Shown here piece by piece: positions 14,801-26,700 of a DNA stretch of 64,000 bases. Under the pieces are notes generated by a model. The model had not been told where the DNA came from. It saw only the letters and a program-made list of their open reading frames with translations, and ran no database searches. The translations under genes and the position numbers were made by a program. The DNA is taken from assembly GCA_000499405.2 (NCBI GenBank), contig HG738138.1, positions 20,127,753 to 20,191,752 of the forward strand, read 5' to 3'. This DNA comes from Onchocerca volvulus (taxonomy: Eukaryota; Nematoda; Chromadorea; Rhabditida; Onchocercidae). The number at the start of each line of letters is the position of its first letter. Within the stretch, counting starts at the first letter, position 1.

Positions 14801-17800
14801 GAGCATTGCATTCAGCTACTACATACGATTACCGTTTTGCAGCTGAATATGCGGATAGTTATCGTTATGCGAATTATGATTATTTCTACAATGAAACATT
14901 TTTACAAGTTTCACAACAATTTCGAACAAAACGTAATGTTTTCTAATTTTATCAATTGACAGCTATAAATACTGAAAAAGAAAAAAACAAATCAATTAGA
15001 TTTAAATTCAAATAAAAAGTTTCTTATCACCCAAAATTCTGTATCTTTCAGCTGGGACTCCATCAGCTCCAGCAAGCGTACGTCTTGTTCAGGAGTACGA
15101 CGAGTGGATAGTGCGTTGGGAGAAGCCATTAAATGATGGTGGTTCGCCAATCACTTCATACGCCCTGGAATTCAGGTCCAGAAAATCTTTGCATAAAATT
15201 TCCGCCAAAGCCAAATATATATGGAAGAATTCTTTCATCAGCTCTTCAAGTTTCTTTTTTTGAAGACCAAATGAAGATGCTGAGTGGGAAATAGCCGAAC
15301 GAGGATTAGAAGGTGGCTGCTTATGGTGGAAACCGTTGAGAATAAACTTCTTACCTGAATGTGCTGAATTTCGCATTCGAGCCGCAAATTCGGAAGGTTT
15401 TGGTGCATACGCATATTCGAAGTATCACAGTGGTATTGATTTCGAGATATATTCTTCACCTGAACTTTCAAAATTATTGGGAGCACGAAACCATTTGCTA
15501 ATTTATGACTAATTTGTGTTTAGACGAACCTTATTATCCCAGTTTTCCATTATCATTCTAAATTTTTGTAAAAAATTTCCTGCACTTAACTTTCAGATCA
15601 TTTAGGAGAATCGCATACTCAATCGTTATGGATTATCATCATCACACTTCTGATTGCTATTCTTTTACTAACTGCTGTCATTGCTGTATTATTTAGTATG
15701 TGCTGCTTTTAAAAATATAATTTCATTAATAGTTAAATTTGAAGGTAAATTTCTAAGTTTTTGAAATTCATTTTTCCTCAAATATTTTTCGGGAGAAATT
15801 GGTCAATAACAATAATAGTATTAAATGCAATGGCTTATAAAATATGCTGGATTTCTTTTTTAGTATATTATCAACGAAATGATAGGAGATGCAATAAGAT
15901 TCGATTGCAAGATATAAGCTTGCTTGGTTATACGAATTCAATCAGGAGAAATATCTTGCCTCCACAAATTACTAATGATCTAAAAAGTAAATTGTGATTA
16001 AGTATATTATGATAGTATATTATGATAAGCAGTACTTTTAGTGATTTCCTTTCTGATTTTTTAAATTAAATGAATTTTATTTTCAGCCATTCCTCGGGTA
16101 CCGAAAAATAGCATCAGTCTTTTGCGCATAATTGGAAAAGGAGGTTTTGGAGAAGTTTACGAAGGAGTTGCAGATGGATTACCTCAATCACCTGCGAAAG
16201 CAATTCGAGTTGCTGTCAAAGTTAGTTTTAGATTTTGGATTTCTGTTGTGACTTTAGCTCAAATCAGTAATAAAGTTAGCTCTTTTGATATGATTTATTA
16301 TGTATAATTAGATATGATTAACCTTTTCTTAAATAATACGAATTATTTCATTCTATTATCATTGAAATTTGGAAAAAGCAATTCAAAATTTTAGACTCTA
16401 AGAAGCGGATTCTCCAAATCAGATCGGATGAAATTCCTCCAAGAAGCAGTTTTGATGAAGCAAGTTTTGTAATTTTTTTTTTTTTTGCGATATATATTAA
16501 AACTAGAATTATAATTATAATTTTCTAAATTGAATTTCGTTATTTTTTAAGCAGTTTTGATCATCCCAATATTGTAAAATTATTGGGTGTATCACTCGAA
16601 ACGGAGCCATATTTTCTGATTATTGAACTCATGGAAGGCGGCGACCTTCTTGGATTTCTTCGTTCCAGGTTATCTCTCGTACTCCTCTGTAATCTGTTTA
16701 GTCATTTATGAAATGGGTAATATTTGCCAATTTTTTTTCCTACGCTTAATGATCCTTTAGCCGTCCGTCTGACTGTCTTCCGTCTCAGCTTTCGTTGTAC
16801 GAACTAATAGGAATGATGGTTGATGTAGGACGTGGTGCTGCATATCTAGAAGTTAAGAAACGTGTACATCGAGATCTCGCGGCAAGAAATTGCCTCATTT
16901 CTTCAAGAAATTCTAATACACGAATTACAAAAATAGGTAATAACTCACTTCTTAATCTAAGATGAAATATTTGTTTGAGCTTCCCGATTTTTCATATAAA
17001 ATGTTTGAAATAAATTGAACTTGGAAAATTTTTAAAATGTCCCAGAAAATACTGAGTGGTATTTTGAAGAAAATGGAAATAAGGTGACGGAAGATGATCA
17101 AACTTTACTTATCGATTTTTTCCCCAGACGCTGATTCCTTATTGTAGCTGATTTTGGTCATGCTCGTGATATATATACCAATGATTACTACCGTGTACAT
17201 GGGGATGATTTCCTGCCATTACGATGGTTATCACCAGAATCAATTAACGACCGTATTTTCACATCAAAAAGCGATGTATGGTCATTCGGTATACTATTGT
17301 GGGAAATTCTAACTCTCGGACAACAACCTTTCTCGGGAAAAAATAATGTGCAAGTGAGATTTCTGATGAAAATGATCAAAATTTGATTTAATTCAATATG
17401 AAAAGAAGTTAGCTTTCAAGAAAGTTCTTTTCAGTTGATCAGTCCATCAAAAAAAAAAATATTTTGAAAAAAATTTTCAGTTCTTTTTCTTTTATTCAAT
17501 TGTCAACACAACAGGAAAATTTATTTTGCTTAAAAAGAATCAAAAGCATAAAGCTTTATTCTGAAATTTCTTTGCTTTTAAGAAATTTCAAAAGAAATTA
17601 GACGAAAAGTCAATAGATTCTATTTTCAAAAAATTAGTTTCATCAAAATAGTTGTCTGCTACAGGTAATGTCCTTCGTTAAAAATGGTGGAAAGCCGGAG
17701 AAACCGCAGTTCTGCCCAAATGAAATGTAAGCTCATTTGTATTCATTTCTCGACTATTATTTTATCGTGTTTATTTATTGGTTACAGTTTTGCTATTGTG

Positions 17801-19256
17801 GAACGTGCTTGGATTTACGATCCGGAAGAACGTCCACGATTTGCTGATCTTTTGCCAGAATTGGAAGCTTTGCGTGGTTGTCCACTGTATCAGGTTTTCA
17901 GCATTATTGGATTATTTCTTAATTACTGCTTTCTTTTTTGTAAGGCTTATGCCGACTTTTGCGGTAGATTTAAATATTTTATATCCCTATGAAAATTCAA
18001 TTCTATTCAAGCAAAATATCTAATATAGGAAGATACTCCGTATCCGCCCAACTATTCATCATTAAGAGCTGATTCAAACTTCGAACTATCCTTCAATTCT
18101 AATATAAGTCGTGGAGAAAGTGGACGTAGTGGAAGTATAAGATTCGATAAGAGTGGTTAGTTCGTAATAATTTGAATATTGGTCTGTATAATGGGTCAGA
18201 GTTACTCATTTTTTGGTTTTTTCCTGCAAATTTTTTCAGATTAATGAAAATTAAGGACGAGTAATATCAAGAAAGATTGCTTCTTGATAACTCTTGATTT
18301 TCTGAACAGTCGTTTTATTTATTACTGTAAGAAATGAAATGTTCAAAATTGTAAGAAATGAAATGTTCCTAATCTTTCTTTTCAGATAATCCTTCAACGA
18401 AAAAGCAGGGACGCCCATCAATTTTACGCTCGCTTCGCAGAGAGCGTCCGAGACCGTCTGTATGCTAATTTCATATTTATAATTTTCTGTCAATCTTTGT
18501 AGCAAGCAAGCTTTCCACTGAAAGTTCGTATTTATTGGAGAGAAATTTATATTTTTTAATTTTTTGTTAGCATTTAGTCTGGAATTATACATTTAGAAGT
18601 TTTCTTTTTTCCGAAATATTCAGAACTCAAATACACCGTTTTATGCTTGAAATTCCTCATACTGCAGCCTCGTCTCGGTGATTTGGAAATCAATAATCGA
18701 AGGTCGAGGTCAGTGAATAGTGTTACGAGTGATATCAATTCATTCAAATGGGGTCAAGTCATTTTTCACTATGGTTCATGTCACAGTCAGATAGATTGAA
18801 CTATTTATTAAGCGAACTTATTATATGATTTCTAGCTGTTTATGAATTAATTTATGATAAATGAGTGATTATCGTCCATAAGCTAACTGAAATTTATTTA
18901 AGATTGCGACAAAGGATTTGACAATAGCGATTTCATATCAAGTGATTGTTACGGTGAGATATTTCTCAAAGAATTTGTATTTAATGATAAGATCTTTCGC
19001 TTGTTTTATGGTTTTATAGTTTCATAGTTTCAACGAAATTTCGAAATAATTTTTGCAAATTTTAGAAATGCCGAAAAAGCTACATCCCAGAAAATCGGAG
19101 ATAAATCGACCAAAGCAGCGAACATCTGAACCATCAAAATGTTCGCCTGTATCATCATCATCGGCAAGTCCTGACTCCTCTCCCAGAACTGCATCATCCG
19201 ATGATAGTGACATTCCATCAATATATATTAGGCCAGCACGAGTTAGCCGGGTTTAA
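3523..19256 (+). CDS. rol-3: ROS1/ROL-3-like receptor tyrosine kinase (about 35 exons)
   Basis: Single-pass receptor tyrosine kinase of the sevenless/ROS1 family; the C. elegans member ROL-3 acts in epidermal (seam) development and cuticle morphology. The first exon (3523-3666) gives a hydrophobic signal sequence ([16 protein letters not shown]) then a Cys-rich start ([10 protein letters not shown]; a later exon near 4052-4166 has [18 protein letters not shown]). Exons to about 15440 encode alternating fibronectin-III-like and YWTD-propeller-like blocks: [12 protein letters not shown] near 6110, ITWESP near 7355, [18 protein letters not shown] near 10582, [20 protein letters not shown] near 15108. 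One membrane span lies at 15597-15695 and the kinase at 16087-17893. The tail is Ser/Arg/Pro-rich ([17 protein letters not shown]) and reads to TAA at 19254-19256. Exon limits in the extracellular part are approximate. An alternative last exon may exist near 19461-19557. Confidence 0.88.
8751..8831 (+). repeat. Double poly(A) tract in a rol-3 intron
   Basis: Two A runs of roughly 30 and 35 bases are separated by a short T-rich spacer (CCAAATTTTTTT). It lies between the exons ending near 8617 and starting near 8942. Such tracts are prone to length change and assembly error. Confidence 0.9.
15597..15695 (+). other. rol-3: rol-3 transmembrane exon
   Basis: This exon, with acceptor TTTCAG and donor GTATGT, encodes a short polar lead (HLGESHTQS) followed by about 24 hydrophobic residues ([20 protein letters not shown] and onward). 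It is the only strong membrane segment between the FN3 exons and the kinase exons, so it sets the inside/outside boundary of the receptor. Confidence 0.9.
16087..17893 (+). other. rol-3: rol-3 tyrosine kinase domain (7 exons)
   Basis: All catalytic elements are visible: Gly loop [12 protein letters not shown] (about 16122), VAVK lysine at the end of the first exon (16220), helix-C segment [10 protein letters not shown] (about 16430), hinge [14 protein letters not shown] (about 16618), catalytic loop VHRDLAARN (about 16862), [15 protein letters not shown] (17151 onward) with the paired tyrosines of a ROS/insulin-receptor-type activation loop, [21 protein letters not shown] and [22 protein letters not shown], with Ala-Ala-Arg, marks a tyrosine rather than a Ser/Thr kinase. 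Exons: 16087-16220, about 16395-16465, about 16556-16668, about 16761-16936, 17148-17353, 17665-17728 and about 17788-17893. The domain looks catalytically intact. Confidence 0.93.
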
Positions 19257-19670
19257 ACTATTTTTTAGTTGACATCATTTACTGCGCTAGTAAGATTTTC
19301 ATTTCGTGACTTGGTCTCATCTAAATTTTCTAGAAAATATCTGGTAATTAAAAGAATAAGGAAGTTAATTTTTAAAAGAATGGGAAAAGAACCTTCTTAA
19401 AAGAAATCATTTTTGAATTGTTCTTATGTAAAATTTATGAACTATACGTCTTCCGTCCAGAGCAAATAAGCCAAGTTTTGAATTCGGAAGTCCAGAAGTT
19501 ATAGCGGAAATTAGTGAGGGTGAAAGTTTTAGTATATTTTATAATAATCGTTGTTAACATACATGTTGATCAGTAATGGATGCTATTTAGGAGATATCAG
19601 TAGCATTGGCAGTCAGATACATGTCTAATTTCAAGTGCTCAATTTATATTTTTTCATTTTTAACAATACA

Positions 19671-19820
19671 AAAATCGTCTTAGCTGACGAGATCAGCCCT
19701 GATAATTGTAGATTTTGGGATAAAAATACACACAAAAAATTAGACAAAGATGTTTTCCGTTTAAGCTTAGGAGACTTAAAAGAAGCATACTTAGAAGCTG
19801 CAGAAAGATTGTCATTAAAG
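19671..19820 (+). pseudogene. purC: Wolbachia-type purC C-terminal fragment (nuclear insert)
   Basis: The frame reads [20 protein letters not shown] and then [19 protein letters not shown]. This is the conserved C-terminal segment of bacterial SAICAR synthase (PurC, purine biosynthesis), where ADEISPD(N/T)CRLWD and LDKDxFR are family signatures. The spelling resembles alphaproteobacterial (Rickettsiales/Wolbachia) PurC; that assignment is from recall, not a search. Only about 50 codons are present, without the N-terminal ATP-binding part, so it cannot be functional. It ends where an inverted rpsH fragment begins, and it lies about 400 bp past the rol-3 stop codon. Confidence 0.82.
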
Positions 19821-19975
19821 CCTGTAACCTCCTTCTGATAATCAAGAATATATCCTTCATCCTTCAAAATCTTCAGTATAGAAGAACTTACTCTAGAGAA
19901 CAAAACTCTCGTTTTCCTATGCATTGCTAATTGAGCATTACGTATCCTTGTTAAAAAATCACCAATACTATCAGA
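19817..19975 (-). pseudogene. rpsH: Wolbachia-type rpsH (ribosomal protein S8) N-terminal fragment
   Basis: The minus strand reads [20 protein letters not shown], then [20 protein letters not shown] and [10 protein letters not shown]. This is the N-terminal half of bacterial 30S protein S8 (family pattern: SDPIGDMLTRIRNA, SSKLK, ILKEEGYI). The expected initiator Met-Ala is replaced by Val at the start of the homologous stretch, and similarity stops after about 50 codons exactly where the opposite-strand purC fragment starts. The open frame continues into antisense purC sequence, giving a meaningless fusion. In Wolbachia these two genes are not expected to be neighbours, so this is a rearranged nuclear Wolbachia transfer. 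Confidence 0.85.
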
Positions 19976-20466
19976 TAAAACCAAAAGCTCTATGGATTTG
20001 AGTGGATTCCAAAAATAATTTTTGTTCTTAGAAATGGAATCTTGAAGTGGTACCAATGTAGAGATTTTTGACAGTTCGCCTCATAACGACTTCTGTTCGT
20101 TTTCATAATTACTTAATCCTTTCAAGCATTTAAGCTTGTTTCAAATGGACCCAAAGTTCAGTAACTTCTGTTCCACTTCAAGCTTTCAAGGTTTAAATTT
20201 GTCCTACGACCTTAAGTAGGCGAAATTGAATGAAACATTGGTTTACTGTCTGTAATTTTTGTTTTCAAATACTATCTTCCATAATTTCTTCATGAAAGAA
20301 TGTTTCTATAACTAAGATAGGAGGGAATAATGAGTGGGAAAGCCAAGAAATCGAAAGGATTCATCTTGATTGGTTTCAAATAATAACTTCAATGCTGCTG
20401 ACAACAACCCTTCAAATCTTCATTTATTTTACAAACAATTATTAGAGAATATCCAAGCAAACTGAT

Positions 20467-20839
20467 ACCAAACGAACTAAACAGACCGCTCGAAAGTAGA
20501 AAAAGCGCCATGGAAGCAGCTAGCTACAACTGCTTGCGCGGCACCCTGCTAATGACGGAGTAAAAAAGCCGCATCGTTATCGTCCTATTACCATTACGTT
20601 TTGTGAAATTCGTCACTACCAGAAGTCTACCAAGTTGTTTATCCATAAACTTCCGTCCCAGCGTTTACTGCGTGAAATCGCGCCAGATTTCAAAACCGAG
20701 CCTTGCAAGAAACCATTGAAGTCTATTTAGTAGGTCTTTTCGAAGATACAAATCTGTATGCAATCACGCCAAACATGTCATTATTATGCCGGATATTCAC
20801 CTCGCTCGGCTTATTTATATTTATGGCGAACAGGCTTAA
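20467..20839 (+). pseudogene. Histone H3 pseudogene
   Basis: A decayed copy of core histone H3. The N-tail is recognisable as TKQTARK at 20476-20496, followed by an in-frame TAG. After a second stop comes [10 protein letters not shown], then [20 protein letters not shown] and [11 protein letters not shown] (intact H3: [20 protein letters not shown]). A deletion removes about 7-9 codons after DFKT, with a frame change, before [11 protein letters not shown]. Another 1-base deletion follows, after which a shifted frame reads HAKHVIIMP and ends in EQA plus TAA at 20837-20839, as H3 ends GERA. At least two stops and two frameshifts rule out a working histone. No introns are visible, so it could be a retrocopy or an ordinary dead copy. 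Confidence 0.88.
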
Positions 20840-23592
20840 ATCAGTGTCGTTTTGCCTGTAAACTTACTGCTCTATCAACAACTTATTCTAAGATGCTCAA
20901 ATAAGAAATATCTCACGATCCCGTGTTTTTCTTCAAAATTTATTATCAAAAATGAAGACTAAATTTTAATCATTTCAAAATTTTTGGAAAAAAAGGTACA
21001 AATTGATCAAAAAAGAAAAATGAATAGAAATTAAACTAAAGTAATATGCAGAAGTACAGATATTAGCGGCTAGTCTGGATGAAAATTTAAACTTTGCTGA
21101 GAGTAGGAAGTGAAACTTTAGCAGCTTTATATTGACCTTATTCTTGGACATCGTTAAAATAGCATATTGACTAAATTACGGTGTTATTAAAAATTCCCTC
21201 GCTTAAATTCTATCACTGAAAATTTTGAATAGTCTTTTAAACAGAACAAATGACGATTGGAAGGTTTACCAAACAGTCATCATCAAAGAAAACAAATTCA
21301 AATTCTGAATCAGTTTGCACTACTTTCTCGCAACAAATGATACTCGTGAAAGAATTTTCCGATGATCAATGGACAAATGACTAGAACACTGAGGAACAGA
21401 AAACTGTAGATTTGAATTAAGAATACGGATAAGTACTATTACTTACTAGTCCCAACTAGTTATAGATTTTGGATTTTGAAACTTCAAATCCCACTTTAAG
21501 AATCTCGTAGGGATAGAGGAAGTCACATATGGCATTATTAACAACTAGCATAGATCAGCAAGTTATCCTATTATCAGAATAAAATACCAGAACAAATTAA
21601 AATGAATCTCGACGTTTAATAGCTCGAAACATCGTTCGATCAGCGATAACATTCACATATTGCTTCCTTGAAATTTTGGAAGGAAATAGTAATTTGTGCG
21701 CGCTTGCATCCATTACTATGAGTAATTTAAATCCTAATATATACGATGACAAAAGTGATGAAAATCCTTTCCAATCCAGAAAAATGAGAATCTCTGCTAT
21801 GTCTCGAGCTTCTATGCAATTTTTTCCAGTGTTATTCAATTCTCCGTGGGATTATGTGAACTGCTGTGTTGATAAAGCTGATAGTTCTGTTTTTCTATCC
21901 ATCCAAGAAGATATATTTTCAGACTTCTTTTACAACTGTTCCAAATTAGATTTGAATAAAACTTCAAGTCCTGTTCAAAGTATGAATTGCCGGCATGAAA
22001 TTGAAATGTTGGTAACCATAGAACTTCTAACTTGGTAACCTAACTTGCATAAACTTTAGGAATATTTAGAATGCATCCACGAAAGTAACATACGCCTTTT
22101 TATCGTCTCCTTTCACCTTGTTTTAAATATAAGCACAGTTGATCTCCTCACACCGTTAAATATCAGATTGGAAATTTCTTCGAAAGCACTTAGAATCATA
22201 AGCTTTGAAAATAGTTTAGTTTTGAGCACACTAAAAATAAATGCCTAATTCCCACACATTTCTATCTCTCTCTTATTACTGGCAACATAATAGTATCGTA
22301 ATCCGGAAATCTGAAATATTGCATTAACTCTCCGTAAAGAAGACTTGAACCAATAGCCTCATTCATAATATGTGCAAAAAATGACAAGCCTATAATTCAT
22401 GGTTCCTACAAAAAATAGGATAAGGTCCATACTCTCCATCTAAATATTACTGTTGAGCAAATAATCGTTTTTTAGCGTTTACACAGTGAAGTTTGGAACT
22501 TCATCCAGTCCTTGCTAGATATAGATATAATTTTTACTCTTTAATACTGCTACATTAATCTTGTTTTAATGCCTAATTTTCAATTAGCAAATTGTGGATT
22601 ATTCAAGAATGCGAGTAATAAAAAGCCTTCTCTCTCTTCTTCTCAGACTTAGTCGACTTTTAACCACTGACAAATACAAGAACCTAAAAAAGGAGAATAA
22701 ATTCAAAGAACCATGTCGGCGAAGCCAAAAAAAGTGTAATTAACTGCATGTCAAACTAATTAATTATATGTAGGAATGTCAAAAGGACCAAACATTAGTT
22801 CCAAATGAATCAAAGAGCTGAAGGGATCACGTAGCGGGTAGATAGTTTCGAAGTGATCAATGAATTCCGGAGGATTTAAAAGGAAAAGACTTCGAAGGTG
22901 AATTCAATTGTAATTCAATTCCGGGAATAATTCGATGACAACAAAAGCGGTAATTCGAAAGTTCAACAACTTGAACGATAATTCATCAGGAACGAAAGTT
23001 TAAAGTGAATCGACTGTGACACAGCAGCTAGTGAAATGAAAGAACACCAGTTACAAATGGGAAAAATGACATCGTAGTATTTAGACAACTGTTCGTACTT
23101 TTTGATTTCTTACTGTGTAATGTGGCATTTAATCCCTACCATTGTATAAGGGGCGATTTGTGATATAATATCATATAAACCTAATAAAGGCTTTTACTGA
23201 CCTAGCGGAGTCATAACAGAGAGAAGAATCAATCTCCAATCAACAAATTACGGACAAATTTTCCGACAAATCATCCTAATGTACAAACTCAACCAGCCTA
23301 TAAGATACATTTGCACATTAGTTATATTACTGTATTCTCAGGGCGATTTCTAATCACTCGACACCAGTATCTCGTTAATATAAATATTCTTCGGTACCAG
23401 ATCATAAATGATTACCGGAATACACTAACAAAGCTCAAAGATTGCCCAGAAGAAAGCAGCTTATCTTGGGCCATAAAAGTCTGATTCACTAGTTTAATTT
23501 TGGAGAATTAAAGACAAAGACCATGAAGTGAACTTCTTTAACCCCTTTAACAACACCAACAACAATGCAATATATTATGCGGATTCAAAAAG
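20840..23592. other. Gene-poor region between H3 pseudogene and eEF1B-gamma
   Basis: No gene is supported. The longest open frame (21676-22038, +, 120 codons, starting MEGNSNLCALASITMSNLNP) matches nothing I recognise and overlaps a similar-quality minus-strand frame (21597-21839). From about 22640 to 23250 the sequence is somewhat richer in GAA/AAG triplets but broken by stops. The end near 23593 should hold the 3' UTR of the minus-strand gene. Confidence 0.4.
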
Positions 23593-26500
23593 TCATTTGA
23601 ATATTTTTCCCTGATTGAATATTTTTCCATCGAAATCACCTTCCCACATCAGATATTCATTAACAATTTTCTTCGTCTTCTCATCAACTGGATCTAGCTT
23701 CTTCCAGTCGTAACTTTCATAATCTACCTTAAAGCAACAACATAATGATAACTACAATAAATTTGAAACTTTCCACTAATTTCACTTCCGAAACATCCGT
23801 TTTATTTCTTATGAGTCAATTCCAATCAATCAAATCATTTTGAGAAATTCATTCAACATACCTGCCAATCTGGAGAGAGCTTAAAAGCCAATTCATGTCC
23901 TCTCCAAATCCAAATCCCTGATATTGTTGAATTGTTATCTGTCCCAAACAAACAAACTGATGCAAAAGCATTTTTCTTCAATTTCTCTAACCTTTGGAAC
24001 ATTCCTAAAACTCCAAACTTTCCAAATGTAATTTTCTAGAATAAAAATAATGGAAGTGAAGCAATATGACGTTAACTTTCCTTAATTGACTTATGAGTCT
24101 CATTCTTTTAGGCGTAGCGCCTCTGAGGAATTTCACATCTACAGTCATAAGTACTAACCAAATTCCCTGAATTAATTTGTTTATCAATTGACAGCTAATA
24201 CCGCTTGAAGGTGAAAATATGCGATTTTAAATAAAAAAATCATATTCATCTTATCTTTAAAAAAAAATTACTGACCACTTATAAGGTTACAACTCATAAA
24301 TGTCAGGGTCAAATCTTCGGGATATTTATATTCAGCAAACCAAATCGAATAATTCTCCGAATCAAAGTTTTCCCAGAAGTAAGGTATTGCTTTCGTGGCT
24401 GTATCCTCGTTGGAATAAACCCTTTTGAAGGAATCCATCACAAAACTTCTATAAAACATAACCCATCAGTAAAAAAGAAATTGAAATGAAAACAAACCAG
24501 CTAAACATTCTAGAAAAGTAGAAACCAAAGCAAGCAGCACTTTCATGAAAATTTTTACCCTTTAGGCATAGCAGCGAAAGGATCAACTGATTTTGGTTCC
24601 TGAGCTAACACTTCATCAGTAGCATCTGGTTCGTCATCATTCTCTTTTTTTGTTTGTTTAGTCTTCTTATCTGAATTTTTCGCGTAAATCTAATTATACA
24701 GCAGTAATAAAATACTTGAAAATGCATTTGAAAAAATAAAATTCACCTTTCTGCTGCTCTTTGTTTCCTTTTCCATGCTGCTCCTTGTTTTTTCCTTCTG
24801 AAACATGTATCATTAGGGGGCATTTCTTAACAAAACTAGGATTATTTAAAAATTCAAGTGTAAAAATCTTAGAAAAGCTTTGAAATTATCACAAGATTTT
24901 CAACCTTTATGATCAGCATGTTCTCTAGGCACTTTTGCAGATAATTCCTTGAACTTTGCATCTGGAAAATAACTTCTTACTGTGAAAATCTAAAGCATAG
25001 TCAAGTATTCTGGAAATTTTTTACTGCATAGAAAATCTGTTTTGCTAGATAAAACAACACAAATCATGGCGATGAATACTTGGGAAATTTCTCTGAGTGG
25101 AAAAGAGAAAATAATTTCTCGATTCTCTTTAAATAAACAGAATACCAGGATTAGTTTTAAATAACGAAACAGTTCTGGTGACAATGTTTTGCACTTACTA
25201 TCAAACTTGGAGACTTTTATCGCAAACTGAACTTCTCCAATGATATCTTTAACAGGTTTTTGGTTAATTATGGTTTTAAACCAACGGTTGACGTTATTCA
25301 ACGACGCACGTGCCGCCTCATCCAAAACATACTAAAACATAAGGTAGAATATTTCAGTAGTAAATGTTAGAAATATTCCATAGCTGAAACTTCAACAGCT
25401 GTTTTTACTTTGAACCATAAAACAAATAAGATCACCTGATAAGCAGGAAGTAAATCCAACGCTACAGAAATATCAGCAAGGGACATTCTTTCACCGACTA
25501 GGAAAGTTTTTGTTAGGAGCAGTTCATTGAAACACTTGAGCTGCGTAAGCAATTCTATCCTTGATGCTTCCAATATCTAGAACGGTTAAGTAATGAAAAC
25601 AATTCATAAACAAGAAAAAAAAAAACAATTTCAAACTTAAGAGACTTATAAACATTTACTATCATCAAATATTCGACTATTAACTGATAGCTGTTATATT
25701 TAAAGCCCTCCTGATTTTCTCGGAACTTATTGGCCTGCAACAAAAAAGCTACAAAGCGCCTGATTACACTAAATATCATTACTTTCGAAATCTTATAGCC
25801 AATCTGCACCACTGTATTGCTTTCCTACCGATAGAAAACTTCATTTTATGCTGCCCAAGAAATCAATAAAAAGATAAGTGCATCGGCACCTATACTCATT
25901 TATTTACTAGAGCAAACGGTAAAATAAAATTATCTATTAGCGATACATACCTCATTGTCAATACGAGCAGCTGAAACACTCGGTAGAACGTAACTTAAAA
26001 CATTTGGTATTAGATGTCCCTCAGACCACTGCATCCACTGCAATACTTCGGAACACTGCAATAAAATAGCCATTACATCGTCTACCAATATAATATACAA
26101 TTAAATACGAAATAACAAACAGGAATAACAAACATATAACAAGCTTGAATATGGAAATGAAAACGTCCATTGAATTGGAAAATAAAAATCATTTCTTAGC
26201 CTAACATTTGCGTTCTTCATCGATTCACTTGCCAAATGAAGCATAATTGCGTCAGCACCAAATAATATGAAATTGTTGTCTTCCATTGCTGGAGTCTAAA
26301 AAACATCTTTATATCTAACAAAAAAAAAAAAATTAAATGGAAAAAACGAGATTTCGTTGAGCAAAATATCTTTTCCCCATGAAGAAAGTGCAAAAAAAGA
26401 ATATAAGGAGAATGCAGTACTTCTGCTTATCAGTAAAACATGGCCAAATTCGAAAAATATATCCATATACCAACCATTCCGAGAGGAAATTTATCATGTG

Positions 26501-26700
26501 GAGGTTTTTGATCCTGCACAATAACATCTTTATTTCCGATTTTGGCAGCAACCAGAATTTTCTGTACTCGAAAACTTTTTGGAGACCCATAAACTTTCTG
26601 AAAAAAGAACAAGATTAATATTCATACACCACTCCTATTATCAATGAGCTAATCAGAAATGCATAAATGGAATGAATAACACTGAACTTACACAAGGCAT
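23593..26700 (-). CDS. eef-1G: Elongation factor 1-gamma (eEF1B gamma), complete, 12 exons
   Basis: Structural subunit of the eEF1B complex that recharges eEF1A with GTP in translation. Exons on the minus strand: 26692-26700, 26475-26597, 26206-26295, 25951-26055, 25436-25576, 25199-25331, 24905-24961, about 24730-24798, 24559-24670, 24276-24448, 23862-24004 and 23593-23726. Phases agree throughout. The first exon is only nine bases (Met-Pro-Cys), then [18 protein letters not shown] begins a GST-like N-terminal domain. The GST-C part has [21 protein letters not shown] Lys/Glu-rich linker ([29 protein letters not shown]) leads to the conserved C-terminal domain: [51 protein letters not shown], and the end FNQGKIFK. 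All features match the family. Confidence 0.95.

Noticed and set aside
15089..15486. Minus-strand open frames over the rol-3 FN3 exon
   Set aside because: Antisense shadows of the clearly coding + strand exon at about 15051-15440.
20330..20382. Short + frame MSGKAKKSKGF near the H3 pseudogene, reminiscent of an H2A/H4 start
   Set aside because: Only the first few basic residues fit; nothing of a histone fold follows, so a second histone relic is not supported.
21676..22038. 120-codon + frame in the gap before eEF1B-gamma
   Set aside because: No recognised motif, no splice context, and a comparable frame on the opposite strand; kept only as a note in the region entry.
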